Source: Archangium lipolyticum (lineage in GTDB: Bacteria > Myxococcota > Myxococcia > Myxococcales > Myxococcaceae). Taken from it: a stretch of 64,000 nt of DNA. The notes beneath the pieces are model-generated. The model had not been told where the DNA came from, did no database searches, and saw only the letters and a list, made by a program, of their open reading frames with translations. The position numbers and the translations under genes were made by a program. Below, in pieces: positions 16,879 through 26,911 of the stretch. Where the stretch lies: the NCBI RefSeq assembly GCF_024623785.1, contig NZ_JANKBZ010000007.1:248001-312000 (forward strand), in the 5' to 3' direction. Each line of letters opens with the position of its first letter. The first letter of the stretch is position 1.

Positions 16879-17084
16879 GGTGGTCGAGGCCGTGGGCGCG
16901 CGAACCGTCCGAGGATCAGACGTCGCACCTCTTTACAGCCTTCTCACCTTCCAACCCAGCGTGAACGGTGCTTTGGCTGTCGGCTGACTGACGTCCAGAC
17001 GGCCAGCCGTGCCAGGGAATGTCTCGTGCACGACAGTGGGGGTGCGGAGTCCGGTGGGAAATGGCCGATGGACGACACTCCGCC

Positions 17085-17098
17085 CCGACAGATGTCGG
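17085..17098 (-). terminator. Possible terminator hairpin after the XRE gene
   Basis: A 6-bp perfect inverted repeat (CCGACA, spacer GA, TGTCGG), extendable by CTCC/GGAG across a small bulge, lies about 50 bases beyond the stop of the XRE regulator gene on the minus strand. It has no T-tract, and the assignment rests on position and symmetry only. Confidence 0.4.
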
Positions 17099-17149
17099 AG
17101 GGGGGATGACGTGAGATGACAGCTTCTACTGAGAAGGGAGTTGCCGCCT

Positions 17150-17524
17150 TCAATCCTCGTCGGGGTGGGTGATGGCCCGGAGGAGGATGCGGAACAATCG
17201 GAACCTGTCGGGGGGCAGCTCGCGCACGAGCACGGTGAGGCGCCGGACCTCGGGCGACTCGCCGGGCTCGTCCGTGGCGGGCTTCTCCAGAGGGGTGATG
17301 TCCCGGGGTTTCAAGGAGAGGAGTACATCGGCAGACAGACGCAGGGTGACGCACAGCTGCCAGAGCTTGGGGACGCTGGGCAACATGTCTCCACGCTCGA
17401 CGCGCCCGTAGACCTCCGGGGCGAAACCCACCGCCCGGGCCACCTGCTCCTGGGTGAGGTCCAGGTGCATGCGGGCCCTGCGTAGCACTGCACCGAGCTG
17501 GGGTTGCGGCGTCTCGTCCATCAT
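17150..17524 (-). CDS. XRE-family helix-turn-helix regulator
   Basis: A 124-residue protein. Residues about 10-68 are an HTH_3 (Cro/C1-type) DNA-binding domain: LGAVLRRARMHLDLTQEQVA, then VARAVGFAPEVYGRVERGDMLPS with the recognition helix around APEVYGRVERG, and LWQLCVTLRL. The remainder is a short Pro/Glu-containing tail (VRRLTVLVRELPPDRFRLF) of unknown function that could mediate dimer contacts. No ligand-binding domain is visible. An inverted repeat overlaps the start codon and ribosome binding site, suggesting autoregulation. Target genes beyond itself are unknown; the adjacent DUF2267 gene on the same strand is a candidate. Confidence 0.85.
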   Translation of the reverse strand: MMDETPQPQLGAVLRRARMHLDLTQEQVARAVGFAPEVYGRVERGDMLPSVPKLWQLCVTLRLSADVLLSLKPRDITPLEKPATDEPGESPEVRRLTVLVRELPPDRFRLFRILLRAITHPDED

Positions 17525-17548
17525 GAAGTGGGCGGACCCTACTTCATG
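17522..17548. promoter_or_regulatory. Inverted repeat over the XRE start codon (candidate operator)
   Basis: CATGAAGT (17522-17529) and ACTTCATG (17541-17548) form a perfect 8-bp inverted repeat separated by 11 bases; a further GGG/CCC pairing lies inside. It covers the ATG and the AGGG ribosome binding site of the XRE gene, so a dimer bound here would block initiation. Binding by the XRE protein is inference. Confidence 0.45.
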
Positions 17549-17591
17549 GAACGAGTGGCTGGGAACAAACCTGATTCGTGCTCACGCGGTG

Positions 17592-18056
17592 TCAGATGGC
17601 GCGGGCCCAGAGCGCGCGCAGGTCCGCGGGCAGCTCGTCGCCGACCTGCGCGGCCTCGCCCTCGCTGAGGTGGGCGCGCACCGTGGAGAAGACCGCCCGG
17701 GTGATGCACTCGGCCTGGGCCGTGTCGCCGCCGAGCTCCCCGGCCACCCGCTGGAGCAGCGCGTCCACACTGGAATTCCGCAGGGGCCGCTCCCGCTGTG
17801 GATCGCAGCCCTGGAGCGCCTCCTGGAGCTTCACCGGGAGCCGTGACCGGGGATCGCCCGCCTCGCATTGGAGGAGCCACTGCTCCAGCGTGCACAGCAC
17901 CGAGAAGAGCGCCTTCTCCGCGAGCTCGCTCGGCAGGCCGCTCTTCTCGCGCAGTCCCTCGAGGAAGAGCGAATACGTCCGCGCACGCCTCGCCTCGCGC
18001 CGCCGGGCGCGCAAGTCCTGTCCCTGTTCTCCGAAGCCTTCGGGCTCGTCCGCCAT
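17592..18056 (-). CDS. DUF2267 family protein
   Basis: A 154-residue soluble helical protein. The two halves, EKALFSVLCTLEQWL followed by a GD and SRLPVKL segment, and ITRAVFSTVRAHLSEGEAAQVGDELP ending LPADLRALW, show the repeated pattern of DUF2267: a helix pair ending in a LP-x-L-R segment. The molecular role of the family is unknown. The start is secure: a strong ribosome binding site (AGGAGGTGA read on the minus strand, at 18063-18070) sits about six bases before the ATG at 18056. It lies 67 bases upstream of the XRE gene on the same strand and could be in the same transcript. Confidence 0.8.
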   Translation of the reverse strand: MADEPEGFGEQGQDLRARRREARRARTYSLFLEGLREKSGLPSELAEKALFSVLCTLEQWLLQCEAGDPRSRLPVKLQEALQGCDPQRERPLRNSSVDALLQRVAGELGGDTAQAECITRAVFSTVRAHLSEGEAAQVGDELPADLRALWARAI

Positions 18057-18180
18057 GGGCGCTCACCTCCTGGCGGATACGGTGGGTATCCAGAGGAGGA
18101 GATGCACCCGTCGAGGGCCCGGGCATGGGGGGAGCGGGGAGGCGGGTCCCGTACTGGGGAATGGAATGGCGCCTTCCGGC

Positions 18181-18552
18181 TCAGCCCGTCTGGCGCCAGG
18201 CGGCGAGGGCGAACAACACCCAGCCCACGAGGAAGCCGACCCCGCCAAACGGCGTGATGGCGCCCAGGACGCGCACCCCGGAGAGCGCCAGCGCGTACAG
18301 GCTGCCCGAGAAGAGGACGATGCCGGCGAGCATCGCCCAGCCCGCCGCGTTCAGCAGGGGATTGGGACGCAGCTGCATCAGCAGCCCCATCGCGATCAGC
18401 CCGAGCGAGTGGTACATCTGGTAGCGCGCGCCGGTTTCGAAGATGGTCAACAGGTCCGGGGAGAGCCTTGCCTTCAGCGCGTGCGCGCCGAATGCTCCCG
18501 CCGCCACGGATATGAACGCGCTTGCCGCGCCAAGAATGAGCCACAGCCGCAT
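18181..18552 (-). CDS. DUF423 small membrane protein
   Basis: A 123-residue protein with four hydrophobic segments: LILGAASAFISVAAGAFGAH, MYHSLGLIAMGLLM, GWAMLAGIVLFSGSLYAL and GGVGFLVGWVLFALAAW. The signatures GAFGAHALK, YHSLGL, GIVLFSGSLY and ITPFGG are those of the DUF423 family (YgdD/YwdK). The function is not established. It is divergent from the SET-domain gene at 18636, with 83 bases between the start codons. Confidence 0.9.
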   Translation of the reverse strand: MRLWLILGAASAFISVAAGAFGAHALKARLSPDLLTIFETGARYQMYHSLGLIAMGLLMQLRPNPLLNAAGWAMLAGIVLFSGSLYALALSGVRVLGAITPFGGVGFLVGWVLFALAAWRQTG

Positions 18553-18635
18553 CGCCAGAGCGCCTTTCTTCCTTCAGAGGTCCGACTGAGGCACCCTACC
18601 GCGCCTTCCCTGGCGCGTCTCCACCGCACTTTCCG

Positions 18636-19304
18636 ATGCCCGCTCCCACCACCAAGAAGCCCTCCTCCCGCAAGATGCCCACCCTCTCGCCCCAGCCCTT
18701 CGTGCTCAGGCCCTCGTCCATCCAGGGCCAGGGCGCCTTCGCCACGCGGCCCATCCGCAAGGGCGCGCGCATCATCGAGTACGTCGGCCAGCGCATCTCC
18801 CAGGCCGAGGCGGACGAGCGCTACGACGACACCTCCATGTCCCGCCACCACACCTTCCTCTTCAACGTGGACGAGGACACCGTCATCGACGCCGCCTACG
18901 AGGGCAACGACGCGCGCTTCATCAACCACTCGTGCGACCCCAACTGCCAGGCCTTCCTCGAGGGAGATCGCATCTACATCTACGCCCTTCGCGCCATCTC
19001 CGAGGGCGAGGAGCTCTGCTACGACTACGCCTATGACCGCACCGAGGACATGGGCGAGGAGGAGGAGCAGCTCTATGTCTGCCGCTGCGGCGCGGCCAAC
19101 TGCCGTGGCACCATCCTCGCCCCCAGCGAGGAGCAGAAGCCGGAGCCCCGGAAGAAGGCCCCGGTGAAGGCCTCGAAGAAGAAGTCGTCCGGCTCCGCTC
19201 GTCAGCCTCCGGCGGCTACCCGGAAGGGGAAGTCCTCCTCCAGGTCCGGCCGCTCCGGGCCAGGGAAGAAGTCCCGCTCGGGGACTCGCGCCGCCCGCGG
19301 TTGA
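18636..19304 (+). CDS. SET-domain lysine methyltransferase with basic C-terminal tail
   Basis: A 222-residue protein. Residues about 22-140 are a SET domain: GQGAFATRPIRKGARIIEYV, then FINHSCDPNC (Asn97), and EELCYDYAY supplying the catalytic tyrosine region. A post-SET zinc site (CRCGAANC, Cys149, 151 and 156) follows, as in eukaryotic histone methyltransferases, whose fourth ligand is the SET cysteine in NHSC. SET enzymes transfer methyl groups from S-adenosylmethionine to lysines. The last 60 residues are almost entirely Lys, Arg, Ser, Pro and Ala, like a histone H1 tail, and could bind DNA or be the enzyme's own substrate. Only a few bacterial SET proteins have studied substrates (chlamydial and archaeal chromatin proteins, ribosomal proteins); here the substrate is unknown. 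Confidence 0.88.
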   Translation: MPAPTTKKPSSRKMPTLSPQPFVLRPSSIQGQGAFATRPIRKGARIIEYVGQRISQAEADERYDDTSMSRHHTFLFNVDEDTVIDAAYEGNDARFINHSCDPNCQAFLEGDRIYIYALRAISEGEELCYDYAYDRTEDMGEEEEQLYVCRCGAANCRGTILAPSEEQKPEPRKKAPVKASKKKSSGSARQPPAATRKGKSSSRSGRSGPGKKSRSGTRAARG

Positions 19305-19343
19305 CGCGGCGCTTCCTGGTTCACGGTGGGAGCACGGGGACGG

Positions 19344-19380
19344 CTACCCTCACCCCGTCCCTCTCCCGGTGGGAGAGGGG
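19344..19380 (+). repeat. Dispersed REP-like hairpin element, copy A
   Basis: The conserved arm TACCCTCACCCC is followed by a perfect 9-bp hairpin (CCCTCTCCC at 19359-19367, GGGAGAGGG at 19371-19379). It lies between the SET and S9 peptidase genes, and the same element occurs at about 21630 and 22891. It may act as a terminator or REP-type element. Confidence 0.75.
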
Positions 19381-19539
19381 AGGTTGACTCGGTGTATGGG
19401 TGGGGGGCCCGGGTTCGTGGCTCCTCGGCCGCTCGGGCATGAACGGTGGACAGCAACGGTTGGAACGGGCACCGTCCACCCGCCTCGCGCCCCGGCATCC
19501 GCTGGAGCCCGCGAGCGGTTGACTCCCACGGAGGCCTCT

Positions 19540-21615
<2,076 letters not shown>

Positions 21616-21629
21616 CCGTCGCCAACAAC

Positions 21630-21663
21630 CCCTCTCCCTCTGGGAGAGGGCCGGGGTGAGGGG
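21630..21663 (-). repeat. Dispersed REP-like hairpin element, copy B (inverted)
   Basis: The hairpin (21630-21638 with 21642-21650, loop TCT) is followed by CCGGGGTGAGGGG, the reverse complement of the arm seen in copies A and C. The element is therefore in the opposite orientation. It starts 14 bases after the S9 peptidase stop. Confidence 0.75.
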
Positions 21664-21741
21664 ATGTGCCTCCCCTGGCCCCGTGACGCTGGCGGCGCGT
21701 TCCCTCGCGCGGACGCGCCGCCCTGGCATGATGCGCATGCC

Positions 21742-22887
21742 ATGACCTCGCCCCTCGACCTCGACAGGTACCGCGCCGAGTTCCCCGTCGTTCAGGAGCA
21801 GCTCTACTTCAACCACGCCGGGGTCTCGCCCACGAGCGTGCGCGTCGCCACCGCCATGCGCGAGTGGTTGGACGATGTCCTCCACCACGGCGTCCGCTAC
21901 GAGCGCGGCTGGGAGGCCCGGACGGAGAAGACCCGCGAGCTCGCCGCGCGCATCATCGGCGCCTCTCCGGCGGAGATCGCCCTGGTGCGCAACACCAGTC
22001 ACGGCCTCGGGCTCATCGCCGAGGGGCTGGACTGGAAGCCGGGAGACGAGGTCGCCGTCGCCTCGTCCCTCGAGTATCCCTCCAACGTCTACCCCTGGCT
22101 CCACCTGCGCGACCGCGGCGTCTCCGTCCGGGAGATCGAACCTCGCGAGGGCGGCGTCACCCCCGAGGCCGTCGCCGCCGCGCTCACCCCGCGCACCCGG
22201 CTCGTGGCCCTCAGCTCCGTCCAGTTCGCCACCGGCTACCGCACGGACCTGGAGGCCATTGGCGCCCTCTGCGAGCGCTCGGGAGTCCTGTTCTGCGTGG
22301 ATGGCATCCAGAGCGTCGGCTGCATCCCCGTGGACGTGAAGAAGAGCCGCATCCACTTCCTCAGCGCCGACAGCCACAAGTGGATGATCGGCGTCTCCGG
22401 GATTGGCTTCCTCTACGTGGACCGCGACGTGCTCCCGCGCGTGCGCCCCGTGCTCGTCGGCTGGCGCTCCACCACCGACGCCTGGAACTTCAACCGCGCC
22501 CACTTCGAGCTGCGCCCGGACGCCACGAAGTTCGAGGAGGGGAGTCACAACTACGCCGGCACCTATGCCCTCGGCGCCGCCCTCGGCCTGCTGCTGGAAG
22601 TGGGCATGGAGAACGTCGCGGCTCGCATCCGGGAGCTGCTCGCGTACGCGGACCGCGAGCTGCGTGCCATCGGGTGCGACACCGGGCCCTCCCCCGAGCA
22701 CCGCGCCGGCATCCTGACCTTCCTGCCTCCCCAGGGGGAGGCGAGGGCGCTCGCTTCGTACCTGTCCGAGCGGAATGTCAGCTTCTCGCTGCGCCGCGGG
22801 CGCATCCGCATCTCGCCCCACTTCTACAACCAGCCCGAGGAGCTGGACCGGCTCGTGGCGATGGTGCGCGGGTTCTCCGGTAGGTGA
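21742..22887 (+). CDS. Class V aminotransferase / cysteine desulfurase-like PLP enzyme
   Basis: A 381-residue fold-type I PLP enzyme of the aminotransferase class V family (cysteine desulfurases, kynureninase-like and isopenicillin epimerase-like enzymes). The Schiff-base lysine is Lys213 in SADSHKWMIG. VDGIQSVG supplies the Asp that pairs with the pyridine nitrogen, NTSHGLGLIAEGLDW is the N-terminal cofactor loop, and FSLRRGRIRISPHFYN carries the substrate-carboxylate arginine. No conserved catalytic cysteine loop of IscS/SufS is obvious, so desulfurase activity is not assured. The ATG at 21742 is chosen because upstream codons overlap the repeat region and an earlier GTG/ATG series lacks conservation. 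It is convergent with cysK; a shared role in sulfur-amino-acid chemistry is possible. Confidence 0.85.
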   Translation: MTSPLDLDRYRAEFPVVQEQLYFNHAGVSPTSVRVATAMREWLDDVLHHGVRYERGWEARTEKTRELAARIIGASPAEIALVRNTSHGLGLIAEGLDWKPGDEVAVASSLEYPSNVYPWLHLRDRGVSVREIEPREGGVTPEAVAAALTPRTRLVALSSVQFATGYRTDLEAIGALCERSGVLFCVDGIQSVGCIPVDVKKSRIHFLSADSHKWMIGVSGIGFLYVDRDVLPRVRPVLVGWRSTTDAWNFNRAHFELRPDATKFEEGSHNYAGTYALGAALGLLLEVGMENVAARIRELLAYADRELRAIGCDTGPSPEHRAGILTFLPPQGEARALASYLSERNVSFSLRRGRIRISPHFYNQPEELDRLVAMVRGFSGR

Positions 22888-22890
22888 CGC

Positions 22891-22932
22891 ATACCCTCAC
22901 CCCGACCCTCTCCCAGAGGGAGAGGGAGGGGT
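22891..22932 (+). repeat. Dispersed REP-like hairpin element, copy C
   Basis: ATACCCTCACCCCGA is followed by the perfect hairpin CCCTCTCCC (22906-22914), loop AGA, GGGAGAGGG (22918-22926). It lies between the convergent stops of the class V aminotransferase and cysK, where it can serve as a bidirectional terminator. Confidence 0.78.
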
Positions 22933-22953
22933 TGGAGAGAGGGGGAGACGGGG

Positions 22954-23874
22954 TTACTGCGCCGGGAAGAGGCTCTCGATGGAGAGGTAGCGCTCGCCCG
23001 TGTCGTAGCAGAAGCAGAGCACCCGGCTCTTCTCGGGGACCTCCCCCAGCTTCTTGTTCACCGCCGCCAGCGCCGCTCCCGAGGAGATACCCACGAAGAT
23101 GCCCTCCTCACGCGCCGACCTCCTCGTGAAGTCGAACGCCTCCTCCTCCGTCACCTGGATGACCCCGTCCAGCGCCTCCTTGTGCAGGTTCTTCGGGATG
23201 AAGCCCGCTCCAATCCCCTGGATCGGGTGCGGCCCCGGCGCTCCTCCGCTGATGACCGGCGACTTCGCCGGCTCCACCGCGAATACCTTCAGCTTCGGCC
23301 AGTGCTGCTTCAGCACCTCCGCGCACGCCGTGATGTGTCCGCCCGTCCCCACGCCCGTGATCAGGTAGTCCAGGCCCTCGGGGAAGTCCTTGAGGATCTC
23401 CTGCGCCGTCGTGCGCTTGTGGATCTCGATGTTCGCCTCGTTCTCGAACTGCTGCGGCATCCACGCGTTCGGAATCTGCGCCACCATCTCCTGCGCCCGC
23501 GCGATGGCACCCTTCATGCCCTGCGCCCTCGGCGTCAGCTCGAACGTCGCACCGTACGCCGCCATCAGCCGGCGCCGCTCGATGCTCATCGACTCGGGCA
23601 TCACCAGGATGAGCTTGTAGCCCTTCACCGCCGCCACCATCGCCAGGCCGATTCCCGTGTTGCCCGACGTCGGCTCGATGATGACGCTGTCCTTCTTCAG
23701 CACGCCCCGCTTCTCGGCGTCCTCGATCATCGCCAGGCCGATGCGGTCCTTGATGCTGCCGCCCGGGTTGGCCCGCTCCAGCTTGATGTACACCTCGACG
23801 CTGGCGGGGAAGAGCCGGTTGACACGGACGTGCGGCGTGTTGCCGATCGTCTCCAGGATGTTGTTCGCCTTCAT
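22954..23874 (-). CDS. cysK: Cysteine synthase (O-acetylserine sulfhydrylase)
   Basis: A 306-residue PLP enzyme of the CysK/CBS family that makes cysteine from O-acetylserine and sulfide. The Schiff-base lysine is Lys42 in [21 protein letters not shown] is the substrate-binding loop, [11 protein letters not shown] binds the cofactor phosphate, and GISSGAA is the conserved C-terminal segment. The length is normal, and there is no C-terminal CBS regulatory domain. It begins 54 bases after the cysE stop on the same strand; the pair encodes the two-step route from serine to cysteine. CysM-like use of other sulfur donors cannot be excluded from sequence alone. Confidence 0.94.
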   Translation of the reverse strand: MKANNILETIGNTPHVRVNRLFPASVEVYIKLERANPGGSIKDRIGLAMIEDAEKRGVLKKDSVIIEPTSGNTGIGLAMVAAVKGYKLILVMPESMSIERRRLMAAYGATFELTPRAQGMKGAIARAQEMVAQIPNAWMPQQFENEANIEIHKRTTAQEILKDFPEGLDYLITGVGTGGHITACAEVLKQHWPKLKVFAVEPAKSPVISGGAPGPHPIQGIGAGFIPKNLHKEALDGVIQVTEEEAFDFTRRSAREEGIFVGISSGAALAAVNKKLGEVPEKSRVLCFCYDTGERYLSIESLFPAQ

Positions 23875-23928
23875 GGGTCGTGGGCCTCGCTGAGGAATGT
23901 CTGCTGCGGCAGATGGACCTCTGCTATA

Positions 23929-24774
23929 TCAGATGTGATACTCGAGTTCGTCGAATTCCGCACCCCCATGTCGCGGGCGGACCTCGCTGCGCCGGCTGAC
24001 GACGGACTCGGGGGGGATGCTGTGGGTGATGAAGGCGTTGCCGGCGATGACGCTGCCGCGGCCCACCACCGTCTGGCCTCCGAGGATGGTGGCGTTCGCG
24101 TACACCACCACATCGTCCTCCAGGGTCGGGTGGCGCTTCTTGTCCGCCAGATCCTTCTGGACCTGTAGGGCGCCCAGGGTGACGCCCTGGTAGATGTTGA
24201 CCCGGTCTCCGATGACGGTCGTCTCTCCAATCACCACGCCCGTGCCGTGGTCGATGACGAAGCGCCGCCCGATGGTCGCCCCCGGGTGGATGTCGACCCC
24301 CGTGCGCTGGTGCGCCAGCTCGGTGAGGAGCCGGGGCAGCAACGGGAAGCCCAGGCCGAGCAGCGCGTGGGCGATCCGATAGATGGCGATGGCGTAGAAG
24401 CCCGGGTAGGTGAGGATGACCTCGTCCACGCTGCGCGCCGCGGGGTCCGCCTCGAAGATGGCCTCAGCGTCCTGGCGCAGAAAGGCGTAGATCTCCGGGA
24501 GTTGCTCCATGAAGCGGCCGGGCAGGTCCGGTGCGAGGCCCTGGTAGCGCGACGCGAGCGTCTCCAACGTCCGCGTCAGCACCGCCTCCACCACCGCCAC
24601 CTCGGAGCGCACCGCGACCGCGCTACAGTCCAGCCGCTTGGAGAAGTGGGGGAAGAGGAGCGCGAGCACCTTGTCGATGAACTCCGGGGCCGCGTGGCGG
24701 ACGTCCGGAGGGAAGCAGTGGTGCTTGCGCGCGTCGATGAGCGTCTGGATGAGCCGGCCGTTGGGTTCTCCCAT
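23929..24774 (-). CDS. cysE: Serine O-acetyltransferase
   Basis: A 281-residue serine acetyltransferase, the first enzyme of cysteine synthesis (serine plus acetyl-CoA to O-acetylserine). An N-terminal helical domain (about 1-150) precedes a left-handed beta-helix of hexapeptide repeats with GVDIHPGATIGRRFVIDHGTG (His in IDHG is catalytic) and VIGETTVIGDRVNIYQGVTLG. The N-terminal extension is longer than in compact EpsC-type enzymes. The C-terminus ends EYHI; a terminal isoleucine is the residue CysE inserts into the active site of CysK to form the cysteine synthase complex, so complex formation with the downstream gene product is plausible. It starts 18 bases after the hypothetical gene upstream on the same strand. 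Confidence 0.93.
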   Translation of the reverse strand: MGEPNGRLIQTLIDARKHHCFPPDVRHAAPEFIDKVLALLFPHFSKRLDCSAVAVRSEVAVVEAVLTRTLETLASRYQGLAPDLPGRFMEQLPEIYAFLRQDAEAIFEADPAARSVDEVILTYPGFYAIAIYRIAHALLGLGFPLLPRLLTELAHQRTGVDIHPGATIGRRFVIDHGTGVVIGETTVIGDRVNIYQGVTLGALQVQKDLADKKRHPTLEDDVVVYANATILGGQTVVGRGSVIAGNAFITHSIPPESVVSRRSEVRPRHGGAEFDELEYHI

Positions 24775-24792
24775 GAAACGGCAGGTTAACCG

Positions 24793-25491
24793 CTAGTAGC
24801 GACCGCCGCCCAGTGCGCTGACGGCGGCCGAGAGCACCCGGTTCTCCACACCCCAGACGGCCTTGTTGAGCCCCTTGATGCCGGCCCCTCGCAGGTAGTC
24901 CGTGAAGTCGTGCAGGGCCGTGGAGCGCTGCATGCCCTCGCCCTTGGCCGCGTAGAGGAGCGGGGTGTTCGGCGCGCCCGTCATCCCCAGGTCCGGGCAG
25001 GCCTCGGACAGCTTCTGGGCGTCGATGCCCGTGGCCGCCGACAGCATGGCCACCGTGAACTTGTGCACGGGCAGCTCCCGGGCATTCGGAATCTTCTCCA
25101 GCACCTTCTTCCGCGTCTCCGGGCCGGAGTCCAGCTTGTCCAGCGTCACCCTGGACATGGCGAGCAGCTGCTCGTTCGTCACGTGCTTGTTGTCCAGGAT
25201 GGCCCGGCGGAAGAGGCTCTCCGGCGTGTCACCCTTGATGGTGATGTCGCACTTCTTGAGGCGCTCGAGCATGCCGTTGATGGCACGCCCCACCTCCGAG
25301 TCCGCCGGGCCCCGCCAGGTGCCGACGGTGGCCAGGGCCGTGGCCTTCGCCCCCACCGCCTCGAAGCCACTCTTCAGGGCGTGGCCCACCTCCCGGGCGG
25401 CGGCCGCCGTGGGCGCTGCGGGCGCGGACTCGGTCCGGGCGGGTTGGGAGGGCAGCTTGACGGCAACGGGGCGGCGGCCAATCGGGTCCAT
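24793..25491 (-). CDS. Hypothetical protein upstream of cysE
   Basis: A 232-residue protein I do not recognise. The first 35 residues are Ala/Pro-rich and disordered, and the rest is predicted mainly helical with no membrane segment or signal peptide. A short stretch (TPLLYAAKGEGMQR, then DFTDYLRGAG) is reminiscent of a single degenerate ankyrin-type helix pair but is too weak to call. It is separated from cysE by only 18 bases, so it is likely the first gene of a three-gene transcript with cysE and cysK. Its start faces the DUF6249 gene across 151 bases. Confidence 0.6.
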   Translation of the reverse strand: MDPIGRRPVAVKLPSQPARTESAPAAPTAAAAREVGHALKSGFEAVGAKATALATVGTWRGPADSEVGRAINGMLERLKKCDITIKGDTPESLFRRAILDNKHVTNEQLLAMSRVTLDKLDSGPETRKKVLEKIPNARELPVHKFTVAMLSAATGIDAQKLSEACPDLGMTGAPNTPLLYAAKGEGMQRSTALHDFTDYLRGAGIKGLNKAVWGVENRVLSAAVSALGGGRY

Positions 25492-25642
25492 GGCCGGATT
25501 ATCCGTGGTTCACGGAGAGAGTTGCTACCCGGGGGGTGGAATCCGGCGTGGGTGGGTTCCGCGCGGAAAAAATCCAGGGCTGAATCCAAGTGGCCGGGGC
25601 CGGGAGTCCTAACGCCCAGAAAACCGACGGAAGGAGTCCTTC

Positions 25643-26350
25643 ATGAAGTTCCAGCTGCTCACCCTCTGCCTCCTGGCCACCCTCGCGGGAGAGGCGCGGG
25701 CCCAGTCCGTACCCGAGGCCGAAACCCCCGCCGCCCCCTCCACGCCGCCTCCTCCCCCCATGCCGCGCTCCCCTCGGCTCGAAGCGCAGCGCCAGGAGCT
25801 GGAGGCCCGCCGGAAGGACCTCGACGCCCAGCGCCAGGCGTTGGAGGCGGATATCCAGCAATTGGAGGAGCAGGCGCGGCGGATCGATCCAGAAGGGCGG
25901 CTCAGCTCCGACCAGCTCTTCGAGCTGCTCCAGGCGCGCGAGCATCGTCGGATGTCCAACGCTGATGTCGATCCCGGCCCCTACCTCGTCAGCGTGAGCC
26001 TCTTCAGCTGCCTGCTGGTGGGCTTCCTGGCATGGCTGGTGGCCAACAACCGCAAGAGCCGTCATCTCCATGAGACGGTGCGCATGATGGTGGAGAAGGG
26101 GGCGGAGATTCCCCCCGGGCTGCTCGCGCCGCCGCCCAAGCGCAAGCCGTCCGATCTGCGGCGGGGAATCATCCTGTCCACGGCGGGCGTGGGGCTGACG
26201 ATCTTCCTGGGGGCCCTCCCTGACTCGGACGGGGCCTGGGGCGCCGGGGTGACGCTCTTCCTCATCGGCGTGGGGCACCTGCTCGTCTGGCGGCTGCAGC
26301 GAGGCCGGGGTCCCCTGGCGTCCGAGCTCTCGCCGGAGCCCCAGCTGTAA
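25643..26350 (+). CDS. DUF6249-type membrane protein with signal peptide
   Basis: A 235-residue protein. The N-terminal signal peptide (LLTLCLLATLAGEARA) precedes a Pro-rich stretch, a coiled coil of Arg/Glu/Leu/Gln repeats (about 45-85), a membrane segment (LVSVSLFSCLLVGFLAWLV), a cytoplasmic segment with HETVRMMVEKGAEIPP, and two more hydrophobic segments near the end. The last part matches the DUF6249 family, which often sits next to ECF sigma-factor genes. The start is supported by AAGGAG seven bases before the ATG. It is followed 12 bases later by the sigma-factor gene, so the protein is probably part of the same regulatory unit, for example as an envelope stress sensor (inference). Confidence 0.75.
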   Translation: MKFQLLTLCLLATLAGEARAQSVPEAETPAAPSTPPPPPMPRSPRLEAQRQELEARRKDLDAQRQALEADIQQLEEQARRIDPEGRLSSDQLFELLQAREHRRMSNADVDPGPYLVSVSLFSCLLVGFLAWLVANNRKSRHLHETVRMMVEKGAEIPPGLLAPPPKRKPSDLRRGIILSTAGVGLTIFLGALPDSDGAWGAGVTLFLIGVGHLLVWRLQRGRGPLASELSPEPQL

Positions 26351-26362
26351 CCCCCACGGCCC

Positions 26363-26911
26363 ATGTCCTCCCCTCCTGAAGCCCCTTCGGACGCCGAGCT
26401 CATCACACGGGTACTCGTGCGGGACGACCGGCGCGCGTTCGGCGAGCTGGTGGCCCGGCACCAGTCCGCGGTGCGTGGCCTGCTGCGCCGGCTGACCGGG
26501 GGGGACGTGGCACAGGCGGACGACCTGGCGCAGGAGACCTTCCTGCGCGCCCTCAGGGGACTGAGGGGGTACCGGGGGGGCGCGAAGTTCTCCTCCTGGC
26601 TCTACCGTATCGCCTGCAACGTGTACTTCAGCCACGACCGGGGCAGCCGCGACGTTCCACCGGAGCCTCCCGCCCTGGAGGAGGGGAGCGCCGGGCTCCT
26701 CCTGCCGGACACGTTCCTGGAACGGTACGATCTGGAGCGGGCGCTCGCCTCCCTCAAGCCCCGCGAGCGGGCCGCACTCGTGCTCACCTATGCCAACGAG
26801 CTGACCCATGAGGAGGCGGCGGTCGTCCTCGACTGTCCCCTGGGCACGCTCAAGACCCATGTCGCGCGCGCGAAGGAGAAGCTGCGCCGACAGCTCGAGG
26901 AGGTCCCATGA
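26363..26911 (+). CDS. ECF sigma factor
   Basis: A 182-residue extracytoplasmic-function RNA polymerase sigma factor. Region 2 is at about 15-90, with DDLAQETFLRALRGLRGY and FSSWLYRIACNVYFSHDR for core and -10 binding. Region 4 is at about 125-178, with LKPRERAALVLTYANELTHE and the HTH EEAAVVLDCPLGTLKTHVAR for -35 recognition. Regions 1.1 and 3 are absent, as expected. The gene overlaps the next one by four bases (ATGA), the typical coupling of a sigma factor to its anti-sigma factor. The target promoters are unknown; autoregulation from the region before 25643 is likely by analogy. Confidence 0.92.
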   Translation: MSSPPEAPSDAELITRVLVRDDRRAFGELVARHQSAVRGLLRRLTGGDVAQADDLAQETFLRALRGLRGYRGGAKFSSWLYRIACNVYFSHDRGSRDVPPEPPALEEGSAGLLLPDTFLERYDLERALASLKPRERAALVLTYANELTHEEAAVVLDCPLGTLKTHVARAKEKLRRQLEEVP

